In this document: in pieces, positions 37,142-45,314 of the stretch
Layout: the number at the start of each line of letters is the position of its first letter
How positions within the stretch are numbered: the first letter of the stretch is position 1
Source of the DNA: Microbacterium terrae
GTDB taxonomy: Bacteria; Actinomycetota; Actinomycetes; Actinomycetales; Microbacteriaceae
Reading direction: 5' to 3'
Assembly (NCBI RefSeq): GCF_017831975.1
Contig: NZ_JAFDSS010000001.1
Location: forward strand, 682,001-746,000
Length of the DNA stretch: 64,000 bases
The notes under the pieces: generated by a model
Seen by the model: the letters and a program-made list of their open reading frames with translations, nothing else
Databases searched by the model: none
Told to the model about the DNA's origin: nothing
Made by a program: the position numbers and the translations under genes

Positions 37142-38365
37142 ATGCCGCACATCGTGATCGTGGGGGGCGGGCTGGCCGCCGGCACGGCAGCAGAGAAGCT
37201 GCGCGATGAGGGGTTCGACGGCGACATCACCGTCGTCGCGGCCGAGCAGTACACGCCCTATCAGCGCCCGCCCCTGTCGAAGGGTTACCTGCAGGGGGAG
37301 GAAGGTGCGGATGCCGTCGTGCTGCACCCCGACGACTGGTACGCGCAGCACCGGATCGGCGTCCGCACCGGCGTGGCGGCGACGTCGCTCGAGGTCGCCG
37401 CGCACCGGGTCGTCCTCGACGACGGCTCGACGCTGGCCTACGACAGCATCCTCCTCGCCACCGGCGCGCAGCCGCGCAGCCTGCCGCTGCCCGGCATCGC
37501 CCTGGAGGGGGTGACGACCCTGCGGCGCCGGGACGACGCCGACCGCCTCGCTGACGCGCTGCGTAGCGGCGGACGGCGGCTCGTGGTGATCGGCGCGGGC
37601 TGGATCGGCATGGAGGTCGCAGCCTCGGCGCGGCAGCTCGGAAACAAGGTGACGGTCGTCGATCGCGACCCCGTACCGCTGGCGACCGCGCTCGGTGCGG
37701 AGATGGGTGCGGTGTTCCGCGCACTCCACGAGGAGCACGACACGACCGTGCGCACGAGCGCGGCGATCGAGGCCGTCACCGGCGACGACCGGGCCCAAGG
37801 TGTCGTCGTGGACGGCGACGAGATCCCCGCCGACCTCGTGGTCGTCGGCGTCGGCGCGGTGCCCGATACGGCGCTCGCGGAGACCGCCGGGGTGCGCCTC
37901 CTCAACGGCATCCTCACCGACTCGTCGATGCGCACGGATGCCCCCGATGTCTTCGCCGCCGGCGACGTCGCCAACCCCTACCACCCCGTCGTGCAGCGGC
38001 ATCTGCGCAGCGAGCACTGGGACAACGCGATCAAGACGGGTGAGGTCGCCGCCCGTGCGATGCTGGGGCTCCGGGCCTCGCATCGGAGCATCCCCTACTT
38101 CTACACCGATCAGTACGACCTCGGCATGGAGTTGTCGGGGTACGCTCCGCTCATGTCGTCGGCCGACGTCGTCGTGCGCGGAGACCGCGACGCGCGGGAG
38201 TTCATCGCGTTCTGGGTCGACGACGGGACCATCGTGGGAGGAATGAACGTGAACGTGTGGGATGTCAACGAGTCCGTGCAGGCGCTGATCCGGTCGGGCG
38301 CGCGCGTCGACCTCGATGCGCTCCGCGACCCGGCGGTGCCGCTCGACTCCCTCCTCTCCGCGTGA
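37142..38365 (+). CDS. FAD-dependent NAD(P)/ferredoxin oxidoreductase
   Basis: A 407-residue flavoprotein of the pyridine-nucleotide-disulfide fold, close to ferredoxin/rubredoxin reductases (ThcD/BphA4 type). FAD site HIVIVGGGLAAGTAAEKL, QRPPLSKGYLQG, NAD(P) site VVIGAGWIGMEVAA, second FAD motif VFAAGDVANPYHP, and a C-terminal reductase domain (YFYTDQYDLGMELSGYA). No ferredoxin gene is adjacent. ATG 37142. Its TGA overlaps the folP2 GTG, so the flavoprotein, folP2 and the RibD-like gene form one translated unit. Confidence 0.9.
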   Translation: MPHIVIVGGGLAAGTAAEKLRDEGFDGDITVVAAEQYTPYQRPPLSKGYLQGEEGADAVVLHPDDWYAQHRIGVRTGVAATSLEVAAHRVVLDDGSTLAYDSILLATGAQPRSLPLPGIALEGVTTLRRRDDADRLADALRSGGRRLVVIGAGWIGMEVAASARQLGNKVTVVDRDPVPLATALGAEMGAVFRALHEEHDTTVRTSAAIEAVTGDDRAQGVVVDGDEIPADLVVVGVGAVPDTALAETAGVRLLNGILTDSSMRTDAPDVFAAGDVANPYHPVVQRHLRSEHWDNAIKTGEVAARAMLGLRASHRSIPYFYTDQYDLGMELSGYAPLMSSADVVVRGDRDAREFIAFWVDDGTIVGGMNVNVWDVNESVQALIRSGARVDLDALRDPAVPLDSLLSA

Positions 38366-39258
38366 GTGCGGCGACCGCGCCCCTGTCGCGCACCATCGGC
38401 GGCCGCGACTTCGCCTTCGACCGACACGTCGCCGTGATGGCGATCGTGAACCGCACGCCCGACTCCTTCTACGACCGCGGGGCGACGTTCGCCCTGGATG
38501 CCGCGGTGGCGGCCGGCCGGGCCGCCGTGGCGGCGGGCGCCGAGATCATCGATGTGGGCGGCGTGAAGTTCGCGCCCGGTCCGCCCGTTCCCGTCGCCGA
38601 CGAGATCGAGCGCGTCGTCCCCGTCGTGCGCGCGCTCGCGCCGCTCGTGCCGGTGAGCGTCGACACGTTCCAGCCGGCGGTCGCCCGCGCCGCCATCGAG
38701 GCGGGCGCAGCGATCATCAACGACACCACGGGCCTCCGAGACCCCGAGATGGCGGCGGTGATCGCCGACAGCGACGCCGCCGTGGTCGTCTGCCACAGTC
38801 TGGCGGTGCCGCGCACGCAGCATCCGCAGCCTCACTACGACGACGTGATCGCCGAGGTCGGCGCGTTCCTCCGCGAACGCGTCGCGCTCGCCGAGGCGCA
38901 CGGGATCGCGCGTGATCGGATCATCGTCGACCCCGGTCACGACCTCAACAAGAACACGCTGCATTCTCTCGAAATCACCCGCAGACTCGGCGAGATCGCC
39001 GCCGAGGCACCCGATCTGCCGCTGCTGGTGGCTCTGTCGAACAAGGACTTCGTCGGCGAGACTCTCGACCGCGACCGGCCGGACCGGCTCTCCGGGTCGC
39101 TCGCCGCCGCCGTGTTCTGCGCGCAGCAGGGCGCGCGCATCATCCGGGCGCACAACGTCGGCGAGACGGTCGACGCGATGCGCATGCTCGAGGGGATCCT
39201 CGGATGGCGCGAGCCGGCGTACCTGCGGCACAACATGCGTCCGGAGGGGAACGACTGA
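38362..39258 (+). CDS. folP2: FolP2-type dihydropteroate synthase homologue
   Basis: A 298-residue TIM-barrel protein of the DHPS family. The pterin-site loop reads VNRTPDSFYDRG, and the second loop reads DVGGVKFAPG where true DHPS has GGxSTRPG. Both changes are the marks of mycobacterial FolP2, which lacks measurable DHPS activity. VDPGHDLNKNT is the conserved third motif. GTG 38362 overlaps the flavoprotein stop; the ATG of the next gene overlaps its TGA. It is probably not the sulfonamide target; the actual reaction is unknown. Confidence 0.85.
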   Translation: MSAATAPLSRTIGGRDFAFDRHVAVMAIVNRTPDSFYDRGATFALDAAVAAGRAAVAAGAEIIDVGGVKFAPGPPVPVADEIERVVPVVRALAPLVPVSVDTFQPAVARAAIEAGAAIINDTTGLRDPEMAAVIADSDAAVVVCHSLAVPRTQHPQPHYDDVIAEVGAFLRERVALAEAHGIARDRIIVDPGHDLNKNTLHSLEITRRLGEIAAEAPDLPLLVALSNKDFVGETLDRDRPDRLSGSLAAAVFCAQQGARIIRAHNVGETVDAMRMLEGILGWREPAYLRHNMRPEGND

Positions 39259-39959
39259 TGCTCGCCCACGACGATCTGACGGCGGCCTATGCGCTCGACG
39301 ACCGCGAGACCCCGCGCATCCGCATGAACTTCGTCGCGTCGGTCGACGGCGCGGCCACCGTCGCCGGACGCAGCGCCGGCCTCGGCGGCGACACCGACCG
39401 GGTGATCATGCAGGTGCTCCGCGCGATGAGCGATGTGGTGCTGGTCGGCGCGGGCACCGTGCGCGCCGAAGGGTACGGCGGTACGAAAGTGGACGGTGAG
39501 GATGCCGCGTGGCGACGGGCGCACGGGCTGCCCGAGCAGCCCCGGCTCGCCGTCGTCTCACGCCGGCTCGACCTCGAGCCCGGGCATCCGTTCTTCCGCG
39601 ATGCCGCCGCCCGCCCGCTGGTCGTCACCTGCGCGGCCGCGCCGGCAGACCGCCGGGAGGCGCTCGGTGCGGTGGCCGACGTGATGGTGTGCGGCGACGA
39701 GGCGGTCGACCTGGCGGACATGCGCGCGCAGTCGGCGGCCGCGGGGAGGACGCAGATCCTCTGCGAAGGAGGCCCGCACCTCTTCGGCGCGCTCCATGAC
39801 GCTCGCCTGGTCGACGAGGTCTGCCTCACGCTCTCGCCGCGGCTCGCCGGCGGCGCGGCGGGCCGCATCATGCGCGGCTCCGCGGAGGCCGTCGCCGACC
39901 TGCGTCTGGCCTCCCTGCTCCGCGACGACGACTGGCTGTTCCTGCGCTACGCGCGCTGA
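39258..39959 (+). CDS. RibD C-terminal-domain pyrimidine/pteridine reductase
   Basis: A 233-residue NADPH-dependent reductase of the DHFR-like RibD_C fold. RIRMNFVASVDGAATVAGRS is the substrate/NADPH start, DVVLVGAGTVRAEGYG the glycine loop, and ILCEGGPHLFGAL the second phosphate loop. It lacks the RibD deaminase domain, like mycobacterial Rv2671, which can act as a weak dihydrofolate reductase. TGATG overlap with folP2. Confidence 0.85.
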   Translation: MLAHDDLTAAYALDDRETPRIRMNFVASVDGAATVAGRSAGLGGDTDRVIMQVLRAMSDVVLVGAGTVRAEGYGGTKVDGEDAAWRRAHGLPEQPRLAVVSRRLDLEPGHPFFRDAAARPLVVTCAAAPADRREALGAVADVMVCGDEAVDLADMRAQSAAAGRTQILCEGGPHLFGALHDARLVDEVCLTLSPRLAGGAAGRIMRGSAEAVADLRLASLLRDDDWLFLRYAR

Positions 39960-39994
39960 CCGGGCGCCGGCCGTGCGCGCTGCACGCCGGCGCG

Positions 39995-40543
39995 TCAGTC
40001 CAGGCAGGCTCGCACGGCGCGCGTGATGACCGGACGGATCTCGGCGTCGGGGTCGACCGTCAGCCGGTGAAGGATGAGTCCGTCTCCGGTGGCCATCAGG
40101 GTGCGCACGGCATCGCTCGGCGATGCAGCGCCGACCCGTTCGAGCAGGTGGGTCGTCCATTCCACGAAGACCTGTCGCTGCGCGACGAGCGGCGCCAGGA
40201 GCCGGGGGTCTCCCGCACCCTCCAGGAACATGGCGTAGCGCGCTCGCGTGCGCGCGGCGAGCGGGCCCGACTGCACCTCGATCATCGCGCTGAGCGCCTG
40301 GATGAGCTCTTCCGCGGTGTCGATCTGCGGTCGCGGCGCGCTGTCGAAGTCGGCCCGCTCGGTCTCGGCCAGGTGCACGACCACACCTGCGACGAGTGCG
40401 TCGCGGGTGCGGAACCAGTTCGAGGTCGATCCCTTCGGGAGAGCCGCACGCTCATCGACGCGTGCGTGCGTCAGCGAGCGGATGCCCTCCTCGCCGACCA
40501 GGAGGAGAGCCGCGTCGAGCGCGCGGAGCCGAGTGGATGCCAC
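39995..40543 (-). CDS. TetR-family transcriptional regulator
   Basis: A 182-residue regulator. The N-terminal DNA-binding domain is visible as EEGIRSLTHARVDERAALPKGSTSNWF (about 17-45 in pieces) and the rest is an alpha-helical ligand domain. It is divergent from the SRPBCC gene and most likely acts at the twin operator between them. The GTG start at 40543 lies 6 nt from a TACTCT -10. Confidence 0.88.
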   Translation of the reverse strand: MASTRLRALDAALLLVGEEGIRSLTHARVDERAALPKGSTSNWFRTRDALVAGVVVHLAETERADFDSAPRPQIDTAEELIQALSAMIEVQSGPLAARTRARYAMFLEGAGDPRLLAPLVAQRQVFVEWTTHLLERVGAASPSDAVRTLMATGDGLILHRLTVDPDAEIRPVITRAVRACLD

Positions 40544-40549
40544 GCAGTC

Positions 40550-40555
40550 AGAGTA
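40550..40555 (-). promoter_or_regulatory. -10 box TACTCT of the TetR gene
   Basis: On the minus strand TACTCT ends 6 nt before GTG 40543. It lies 14 bases from the first operator copy, so self-repression is possible. Confidence 0.5.
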
Positions 40556-40568
40556 GATCGCGCGCGCT

Positions 40569-40605
40569 CACTATGAAAGTAGTGACACAGCACTATGAAA
40601 GTAGT
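40569..40605. promoter_or_regulatory. tandem operator between TetR and SRPBCC genes
   Basis: Two identical 15-bp copies, CACTATGAAAGTAGT, at 40569-40583 and 40591-40605, 22 bp apart (two helical turns). Each contains an ACTA-N6-TAGT palindrome. They overlap the -35 and the spacer of the SRPBCC promoter, the place for a repressor. Confidence 0.85.
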
Positions 40606-40610
40606 ATTCT
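40582..40610 (+). promoter_or_regulatory. promoter of the SRPBCC gene
   Basis: GTGACA (40582-40587), a 17-bp spacer and TATTCT (40605-40610), embedded in the twin operator. AGAAGGGGG follows as the ribosome site. Confidence 0.7.
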
Positions 40611-40642
40611 CATTGCACGACCTCGCAGAAGGGGGTGCTCCC

Positions 40643-41119
40643 ATGAGCCTCACCGAATCGCATCCGGTTCTTCGCATGCAGGCATGGCGCGAGCTGCGCG
40701 CTGCGCCCGCGGTGGTCTTCGACGCACTCGTCGACCCCGAGAAGCACATGGAGTGGCTGGCGCCGCCCGGCAGCTGGGGCGCCGTCGAGTCGACCGTCGA
40801 CCTGCGCGTCGGAGGCGTCTGGGAGTCGCGGTTCAGCCCGACGCCGAGCACGCGGGTGCACGACGTGCAGACGTACGTCGCGATCGAGCCGCATCACCGG
40901 CTGATCACCGACCTCGTCTCGGAGGCCACGGTCGACGGGAAGCCGGCGCCGGCGCTGCGCTCCCGTATCGAGATCACGCTCGCCCCCACCGTCTGGGGCA
41001 CCTACATGTCGGTGGAGCAGACCGGCTTCCCGAGCGCCGAGATGCGCGACTTCTTCGAGACCGAGGTGTGGCAGCGCGGGTTCGACCGGCTCGAGGCGTT
41101 CCTCGCGCGCCGCGGCTGA
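40643..41119 (+). CDS. SRPBCC (START/AHSA1-like) domain protein
   Basis: A 158-residue single-domain protein: REELRAAP-type opening (MQAWRELRAAPAVVFDAL), WLAPPGSWGAVESTVDLRVGG and a C-terminal long helix (VWQRGFDRLEAFLARR). SRPBCC proteins bind hydrophobic ligands. A local TetR regulator and twin operator imply that it is induced by a small molecule, perhaps one it binds. ATG 40643. Its stop abuts the convergent helicase gene stop with no gap. Confidence 0.85.
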   Translation: MSLTESHPVLRMQAWRELRAAPAVVFDALVDPEKHMEWLAPPGSWGAVESTVDLRVGGVWESRFSPTPSTRVHDVQTYVAIEPHHRLITDLVSEATVDGKPAPALRSRIEITLAPTVWGTYMSVEQTGFPSAEMRDFFETEVWQRGFDRLEAFLARRG

Positions 41120-42784
41120 TCAGGCGGCTTCGTCGATCCCGTCGGCGTCGAGGATGGTGTACGCGTAGCCCTGCTCCGCCAGGAACCGCTGCCGGTTCTG
41201 GGCGAAGTCCTGGTCGACGGTGTCGCGGGCGATGAGGGTGTAGAAGCTCGCCGTGTGAGCGGACTGCTTCGGGCGCAGAAGCCGTCCGAGGCGCTGAGCC
41301 TCCTCCTGCCGCGAGCCGAACGAGCCCGACACCTGGATGGCGACGGATGCCTCGGGAAGGTCGATCGAGAAGTTCGCGACCTTCGACACCACGAGCACCG
41401 AGATCTCACCCACCCGGAACGCCTGATAGAGCTCCTCGCGCTCGTCGACCGGCGTCTGCCCGGTGATCTTCGGGGCGCCGAGAGCCTCGGCGAGCACGTC
41501 GATCTGATCGAGGTACTGGCCGATGATCAGGATGCGCTCGCCGGCGTGGCGCTCGACGAGGCGGCGCACGACGCCGATCTTCGCGGGGGCGGTGGCGGCG
41601 AGGCGATAGCGCTCGTCGTCGGCCGCCGCCGCGTACTCGAGGCGGTCGCCGGCGGGGAGGTCGACGCGGACCTCGTAGCAGACGGCGGGCGAGATGAAGC
41701 CCTGGGCCTCGATCTCCTTCCACGGCGCGTCGAAGCGCTTGGGACCGATGAGGCTGAACACGTCGCCCTCGCGGCCGTCCTCGCGCACCAGGGTCGCGGT
41801 GAGGCCCAGGCGGCGCCGCGCCTGCAGGTCCGCGGTGAGCTTGAAGACGGGGGCGGGGAGCAGGTGCACCTCGTCGTACACGACGAGGCCCCAGTCGAGC
41901 GCATCGAGCAGAGCGAGGTGCGCGTACTCGCCCTTCCGCTTAGCCGTGAGGATCTGGTACGTCGCGATCGTGACCGGCTTGATCTCCTTGGTCTGACCGG
42001 AGTACTCGCCGATCTCCTCCGGCGTCAGCGACGTGCGCTTGAGCAGCTCGTCGCGCCACTGCCGTGCGCTGACGGTGTTCGTGACGAGGATGAGGGTGGT
42101 CGTCTTCGTGTCGGCCATCGCCGCGGCGCCCACGAGCGTCTTGCCGGCGCCGCAGGGGAGCACGACGACGCCCGAACCGCCCTCGGAGAAGATGTCGACG
42201 GCCTTGCGCTGATAGGGCCGCAGCGTCCAGCCGTCCTCGGCGAGGTCGATCGGGTGGGGCGTGCCGGGCGTGTAGCCGGCGAGGTCCTCCGCCGGCCAGC
42301 CGATCTTCAGCAGCTCCTGCTTGATGTGACCGCGGGCCCACGCGTCGATGAGGAACACGTCGGGCGCCGGGTGGCCGATCAGCAGCGGCTGGATGCGCTT
42401 GTTCTTCGAGACCTCGGCCAGCACCGCGGCATCCGTCGACCGCAGCACGAGGTCGCCGCCCGAGCCGTCTTCGGCGACCGGCGTCCGCTCGATGACGAGG
42501 CGCCCGTAGCGATTGACGGTCTCGCGGATGTCGATCGACACGCTCGGCGGCACCGGGAACCGCGACCAGCGGTCGAGCGTCGACAGCATGTCGTCGGCGT
42601 CGTGGCCGGCGGCCCGTGCGTTCCACAGTCCGAGCCGCGTCACGCGATAGGTGTGGATGTGCTCGGGGGCGCGCTCGAGCTCGGCGAAGATCGCCAGTTC
42701 GTGACGGGCGCTCTCGGCGTCGGGATGCGCGACTTCGAGGAGCACCGTACGGTCGCTTTGCACGATGAGAGGTCCATCAGCCAT
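41120..42784 (-). CDS. XPB-type DNA helicase
   Basis: A 554-residue superfamily 2 helicase, matching the length of bacterial XPB (about 540-550). N-terminal damage-recognition-like domain, then Q-region LRPYQRKAVD, Walker A LPCGAGKTL, the DEVH box VVYDEVHLLP, motif III GLTATLVREDG (with the RED motif of XPB) and motif VI QEEAQRLGRLLRPK. XPB unwinds DNA 3'-5' and acts in nucleotide excision repair; the bacterial role is less clear. ATG 42784. Confidence 0.93.
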   Translation of the reverse strand: MADGPLIVQSDRTVLLEVAHPDAESARHELAIFAELERAPEHIHTYRVTRLGLWNARAAGHDADDMLSTLDRWSRFPVPPSVSIDIRETVNRYGRLVIERTPVAEDGSGGDLVLRSTDAAVLAEVSKNKRIQPLLIGHPAPDVFLIDAWARGHIKQELLKIGWPAEDLAGYTPGTPHPIDLAEDGWTLRPYQRKAVDIFSEGGSGVVVLPCGAGKTLVGAAAMADTKTTTLILVTNTVSARQWRDELLKRTSLTPEEIGEYSGQTKEIKPVTIATYQILTAKRKGEYAHLALLDALDWGLVVYDEVHLLPAPVFKLTADLQARRRLGLTATLVREDGREGDVFSLIGPKRFDAPWKEIEAQGFISPAVCYEVRVDLPAGDRLEYAAAADDERYRLAATAPAKIGVVRRLVERHAGERILIIGQYLDQIDVLAEALGAPKITGQTPVDEREELYQAFRVGEISVLVVSKVANFSIDLPEASVAIQVSGSFGSRQEEAQRLGRLLRPKQSAHTASFYTLIARDTVDQDFAQNRQRFLAEQGYAYTILDADGIDEAA

Positions 42785-42844
42785 AACGGACGAGTCTACC
42801 GGCGTGGAGGGCGACCCGGACCGTGCCGAGAGCACCGGATGCGA

Positions 42845-44536
42845 TCAGGCGGGGCGCACGCTCACGATGCTCGAGACCGGCAGGGTGCGCTCGATGTCCG
42901 CCGCACGGTCGCGCCCGCGGAGTCTGCCGCCGCCGAGACCGGCCGCCTCGAGCGTGAACGCGCGCTCGGCGCCGTCGGGCATGCGCACCACGACCAGGAT
43001 CGCGGCGCGGGCGCGCACAGCTTGATCGAGCTCGCGCTCGAGCCAGCCCTCGTCGCCGGAGGCGTCGTGGCCGCCCCGCAGCCGCTGGATGAGCGGCGCG
43101 TACGCGTCGGCGGGTGCAGGCGGTGCCGCACTTCCGGCGGAAGGGCGACGATGAAGCGACTCCGGGGCGCCCGTGTCGTCGACCGCCACGACGGGGTATC
43201 TGGCGTCGGCGAGCGACCAGTACACGGCTTCCCGCGCGACGCGCGTGTGGAGCGCGCCGTCTTCGGCGATGAGCCCGAGCGAGCGCAGCGCCTGATCGAC
43301 GGCGATGGCATCGAGGAGCGCCGCATCGGGGCTCTCCACGAGGGTGCGCCCCGTCGCCGCCGTGCTCACCCGAACGAGCCCGTGGCGCGATGCCGTGCTC
43401 TCGATCAGGTACTTCAGGGGCTGCGGGATGCCGGTGAGCGAGAGTGCACCGAGGAACTCGACCATCGATGCCGCCGTCTCGCCCTCGGTCAGCGCCGCGG
43501 TCACCGACTCGGAGGTGAACCGGTACGACGAGGCCTGCGCCCGTGACTCGCGCGCGGCGATGCGGCGCAGGCGCATCTCGAGCGCGGGCAGCAGGGGGCC
43601 GGGGGAGATGGCGCTGAGGTCGGCCTGCAGGTAGACCCGGTCGATCTCCGCGGGGAGGTGCGCGGCGAGCGGCGAGCCGTCGACCGGGCCTCCGGCGCGG
43701 AGCGACGCCGCCCAGGCCGGCTCGGCGCCGGAGGGGTCGAGCAGCCCCCACGCGCGGCTCATCCGCTCGAGGCGCGCGGCCTGCGCCGGCCATTCGGCGT
43801 CGAGCGGGTAGGCGCCGGCCCACGCCGCGGGCGGAGCGGCGGAGCCGTCGCCGGTGCGGGGGAGGAGCGTGGCGATCCCCGTGGCGACCGCCTCCCAACG
43901 GGCCGTCGTCGACAGCTCGAGCCAGCGCTCGCCGGCCGCGGTGATCGTCCACTCGCGCTCGCCCGCGCGCATGAGCCCCGTCGCGGTCGCGGCCACCAGC
44001 AGGTCTTCGAGCTCGTCGGCGGTCTCGACCGCGCGCGACTCGATCAGGCGCTTGCGGTCGACGGCGCTCACCGGACCGACGCCGGTGCGTCCGAGCGGGG
44101 CGTGGGACGCGGCGAGCAGCACGTCGGCGAGGGCCCCGGCGGTGGTGAACGCGCGCTCGGCGGCGGCCGCCGTCTCACGGTCGTCGGTGGTGCGCGGCGC
44201 GTCGTGCGGGTCGGGTTCGAAAGCCGACGGATGCTCCGCCCGGAGCGCGTCGACCTGGGCGATCACGGCGGCGTACGGCTTACCCGCCGCGGTGAGGAAC
44301 GCCAGCTGCTCGAGCGCTGCGGCGGACGGGGCGTGCGTCAGCGCCGCGAGTGCCCGGCGCGGGAGGCGCAGGAGTGCACGGTCGATCGAGGCGGGGTCGA
44401 GCAGCGCCTCCGCGGCGTCGAAGAAGTCCTGCCATCCGGTGGACGCCGGGATGCCGCGGGCGGCGAGCACCGAGGCGAGCGAGACGTCGTCGCGCGCGGC
44501 AAGCCACGTCGCGAGGGCACGCTCGTCGGAGACCAC
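42845..44536 (-). CDS. helicase-associated protein (XPB partner family)
   Basis: A 563-residue protein of the actinobacterial helicase-associated family (helicase_C_3-type). The N-terminal part has winged-helix features (PRRALAALTHAPSA), and later VYLQADLSAISPGPLLP is the family's best-known stretch. Usually the neighbour of XPB, as in mycobacteria (Rv0862c beside Rv0861c). It probably helps XPB bind DNA, which is inference. GTG 44536 with GAGGAGG upstream. The small membrane gene upstream ends one base before its start. Confidence 0.8.
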   Translation of the reverse strand: MVSDERALATWLAARDDVSLASVLAARGIPASTGWQDFFDAAEALLDPASIDRALLRLPRRALAALTHAPSAAALEQLAFLTAAGKPYAAVIAQVDALRAEHPSAFEPDPHDAPRTTDDRETAAAAERAFTTAGALADVLLAASHAPLGRTGVGPVSAVDRKRLIESRAVETADELEDLLVAATATGLMRAGEREWTITAAGERWLELSTTARWEAVATGIATLLPRTGDGSAAPPAAWAGAYPLDAEWPAQAARLERMSRAWGLLDPSGAEPAWAASLRAGGPVDGSPLAAHLPAEIDRVYLQADLSAISPGPLLPALEMRLRRIAARESRAQASSYRFTSESVTAALTEGETAASMVEFLGALSLTGIPQPLKYLIESTASRHGLVRVSTAATGRTLVESPDAALLDAIAVDQALRSLGLIAEDGALHTRVAREAVYWSLADARYPVVAVDDTGAPESLHRRPSAGSAAPPAPADAYAPLIQRLRGGHDASGDEGWLERELDQAVRARAAILVVVRMPDGAERAFTLEAAGLGGGRLRGRDRAADIERTLPVSSIVSVRPA

Positions 44537-44803
44537 TCAGCCTCCTCGGTTGGCCCGAGCCCTCCGGACGAAGCTCATGATGAGCACGGTGAGCAGCATC
44601 GCGAAGGCGAGGATCGGCGCGATCCAGATCACGAGGGCCACGGCGGGCCAGACTCCCGACTGCATGTCGGCGCCGGCCGAGGAGCCGATCATGATCGCGA
44701 AGAAGCACACGATCGACAGCAGCAGGAGCCCCAGCGACATGAACGCCAGAAGTCGGTCGATCGGGCGGACGGGAACGTCGCCGCCCTGGTTGCGTGTGCT
44801 CAT
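44537..44803 (-). CDS. small two-helix membrane protein, unknown function
   Basis: An 88-residue protein with two hydrophobic helices (about 19-42 and 50-76) and a short basic tail RRARANRGG. No known motif. ATG 44803 lies 7 nt after TAGGCT on the minus strand (44816-44811). It directly abuts the helicase-associated gene and is probably co-transcribed with it. Confidence 0.7.
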   Translation of the reverse strand: MSTRNQGGDVPVRPIDRLLAFMSLGLLLLSIVCFFAIMIGSSAGADMQSGVWPAVALVIWIAPILAFAMLLTVLIMSFVRRARANRGG

Positions 44804-44834
44804 CCGCTCCAGCCTACCCGTGCCGCCGGTGCTC

Positions 44835-44840
44835 TAGGCT
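44835..44840 (+). promoter_or_regulatory. -10 box TAGGCT of the cspD-like gene
   Basis: TAGGCT lies 90 nt before ATG 44931, giving a leader of about 80 nt, as is usual for cold-shock genes. Confidence 0.4.
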
Positions 44841-44930
44841 GGGGGTGGGGATCGGGTGATCCCTGTTCTGTCATGCGCAGAACCGCATTCTTCCCGCCGA
44901 TCACGGCGGCACGATCACAGCGAGGTCTCC

Positions 44931-45314
44931 ATGCCCACCGGCAAGGTCAGGTTCTACGACGAGGACAAGGGTTTCGGCTTCATCTCCACCGATGACGGCC
45001 AGGACGTGTTCCTCCACGCGAGCGCCCTCCCCGCCGGCGCTGCCGCGCCCAAGCAGGGAACGCGTCTCGAGTTCGGCATCGCCGACGGCAAGCGTGGGCC
45101 CCAGGCGCTGTCGGTGCGGGTGCTCGAAGCGCCTGTCAGCCTCAGCAAGCGCAACCGCATGCGCGCCGACGACATGGCGGTCGTGGTCGAAGACGTCGTG
45201 AAGCTGCTCGACGGAATCGGCGGCGAACTGCGCCGAGGCCACTACCCGAAGGGGCCGCAGGCCAAGCAGGTCGCGGCGATCCTGCGCAAGGTCGCGGATG
45301 ACTTCGACGCCTGA
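44931..45314 (+). CDS. cold-shock-domain protein with C-terminal helical extension
   Basis: A 127-residue protein. Residues 1-66 are a cold-shock domain (GKVRFYDEDKGFGFI and DVFLHAS), and residues 67-127 form a separate helical domain (DDMAVVVEDVVKLLDGIGGE...KQVAAILRKVADDFD). This longer form is typical of Actinobacteria and of unknown special role. It overlaps the next gene's start by 17 bases. Confidence 0.9.
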   Translation: MPTGKVRFYDEDKGFGFISTDDGQDVFLHASALPAGAAAPKQGTRLEFGIADGKRGPQALSVRVLEAPVSLSKRNRMRADDMAVVVEDVVKLLDGIGGELRRGHYPKGPQAKQVAAILRKVADDFDA

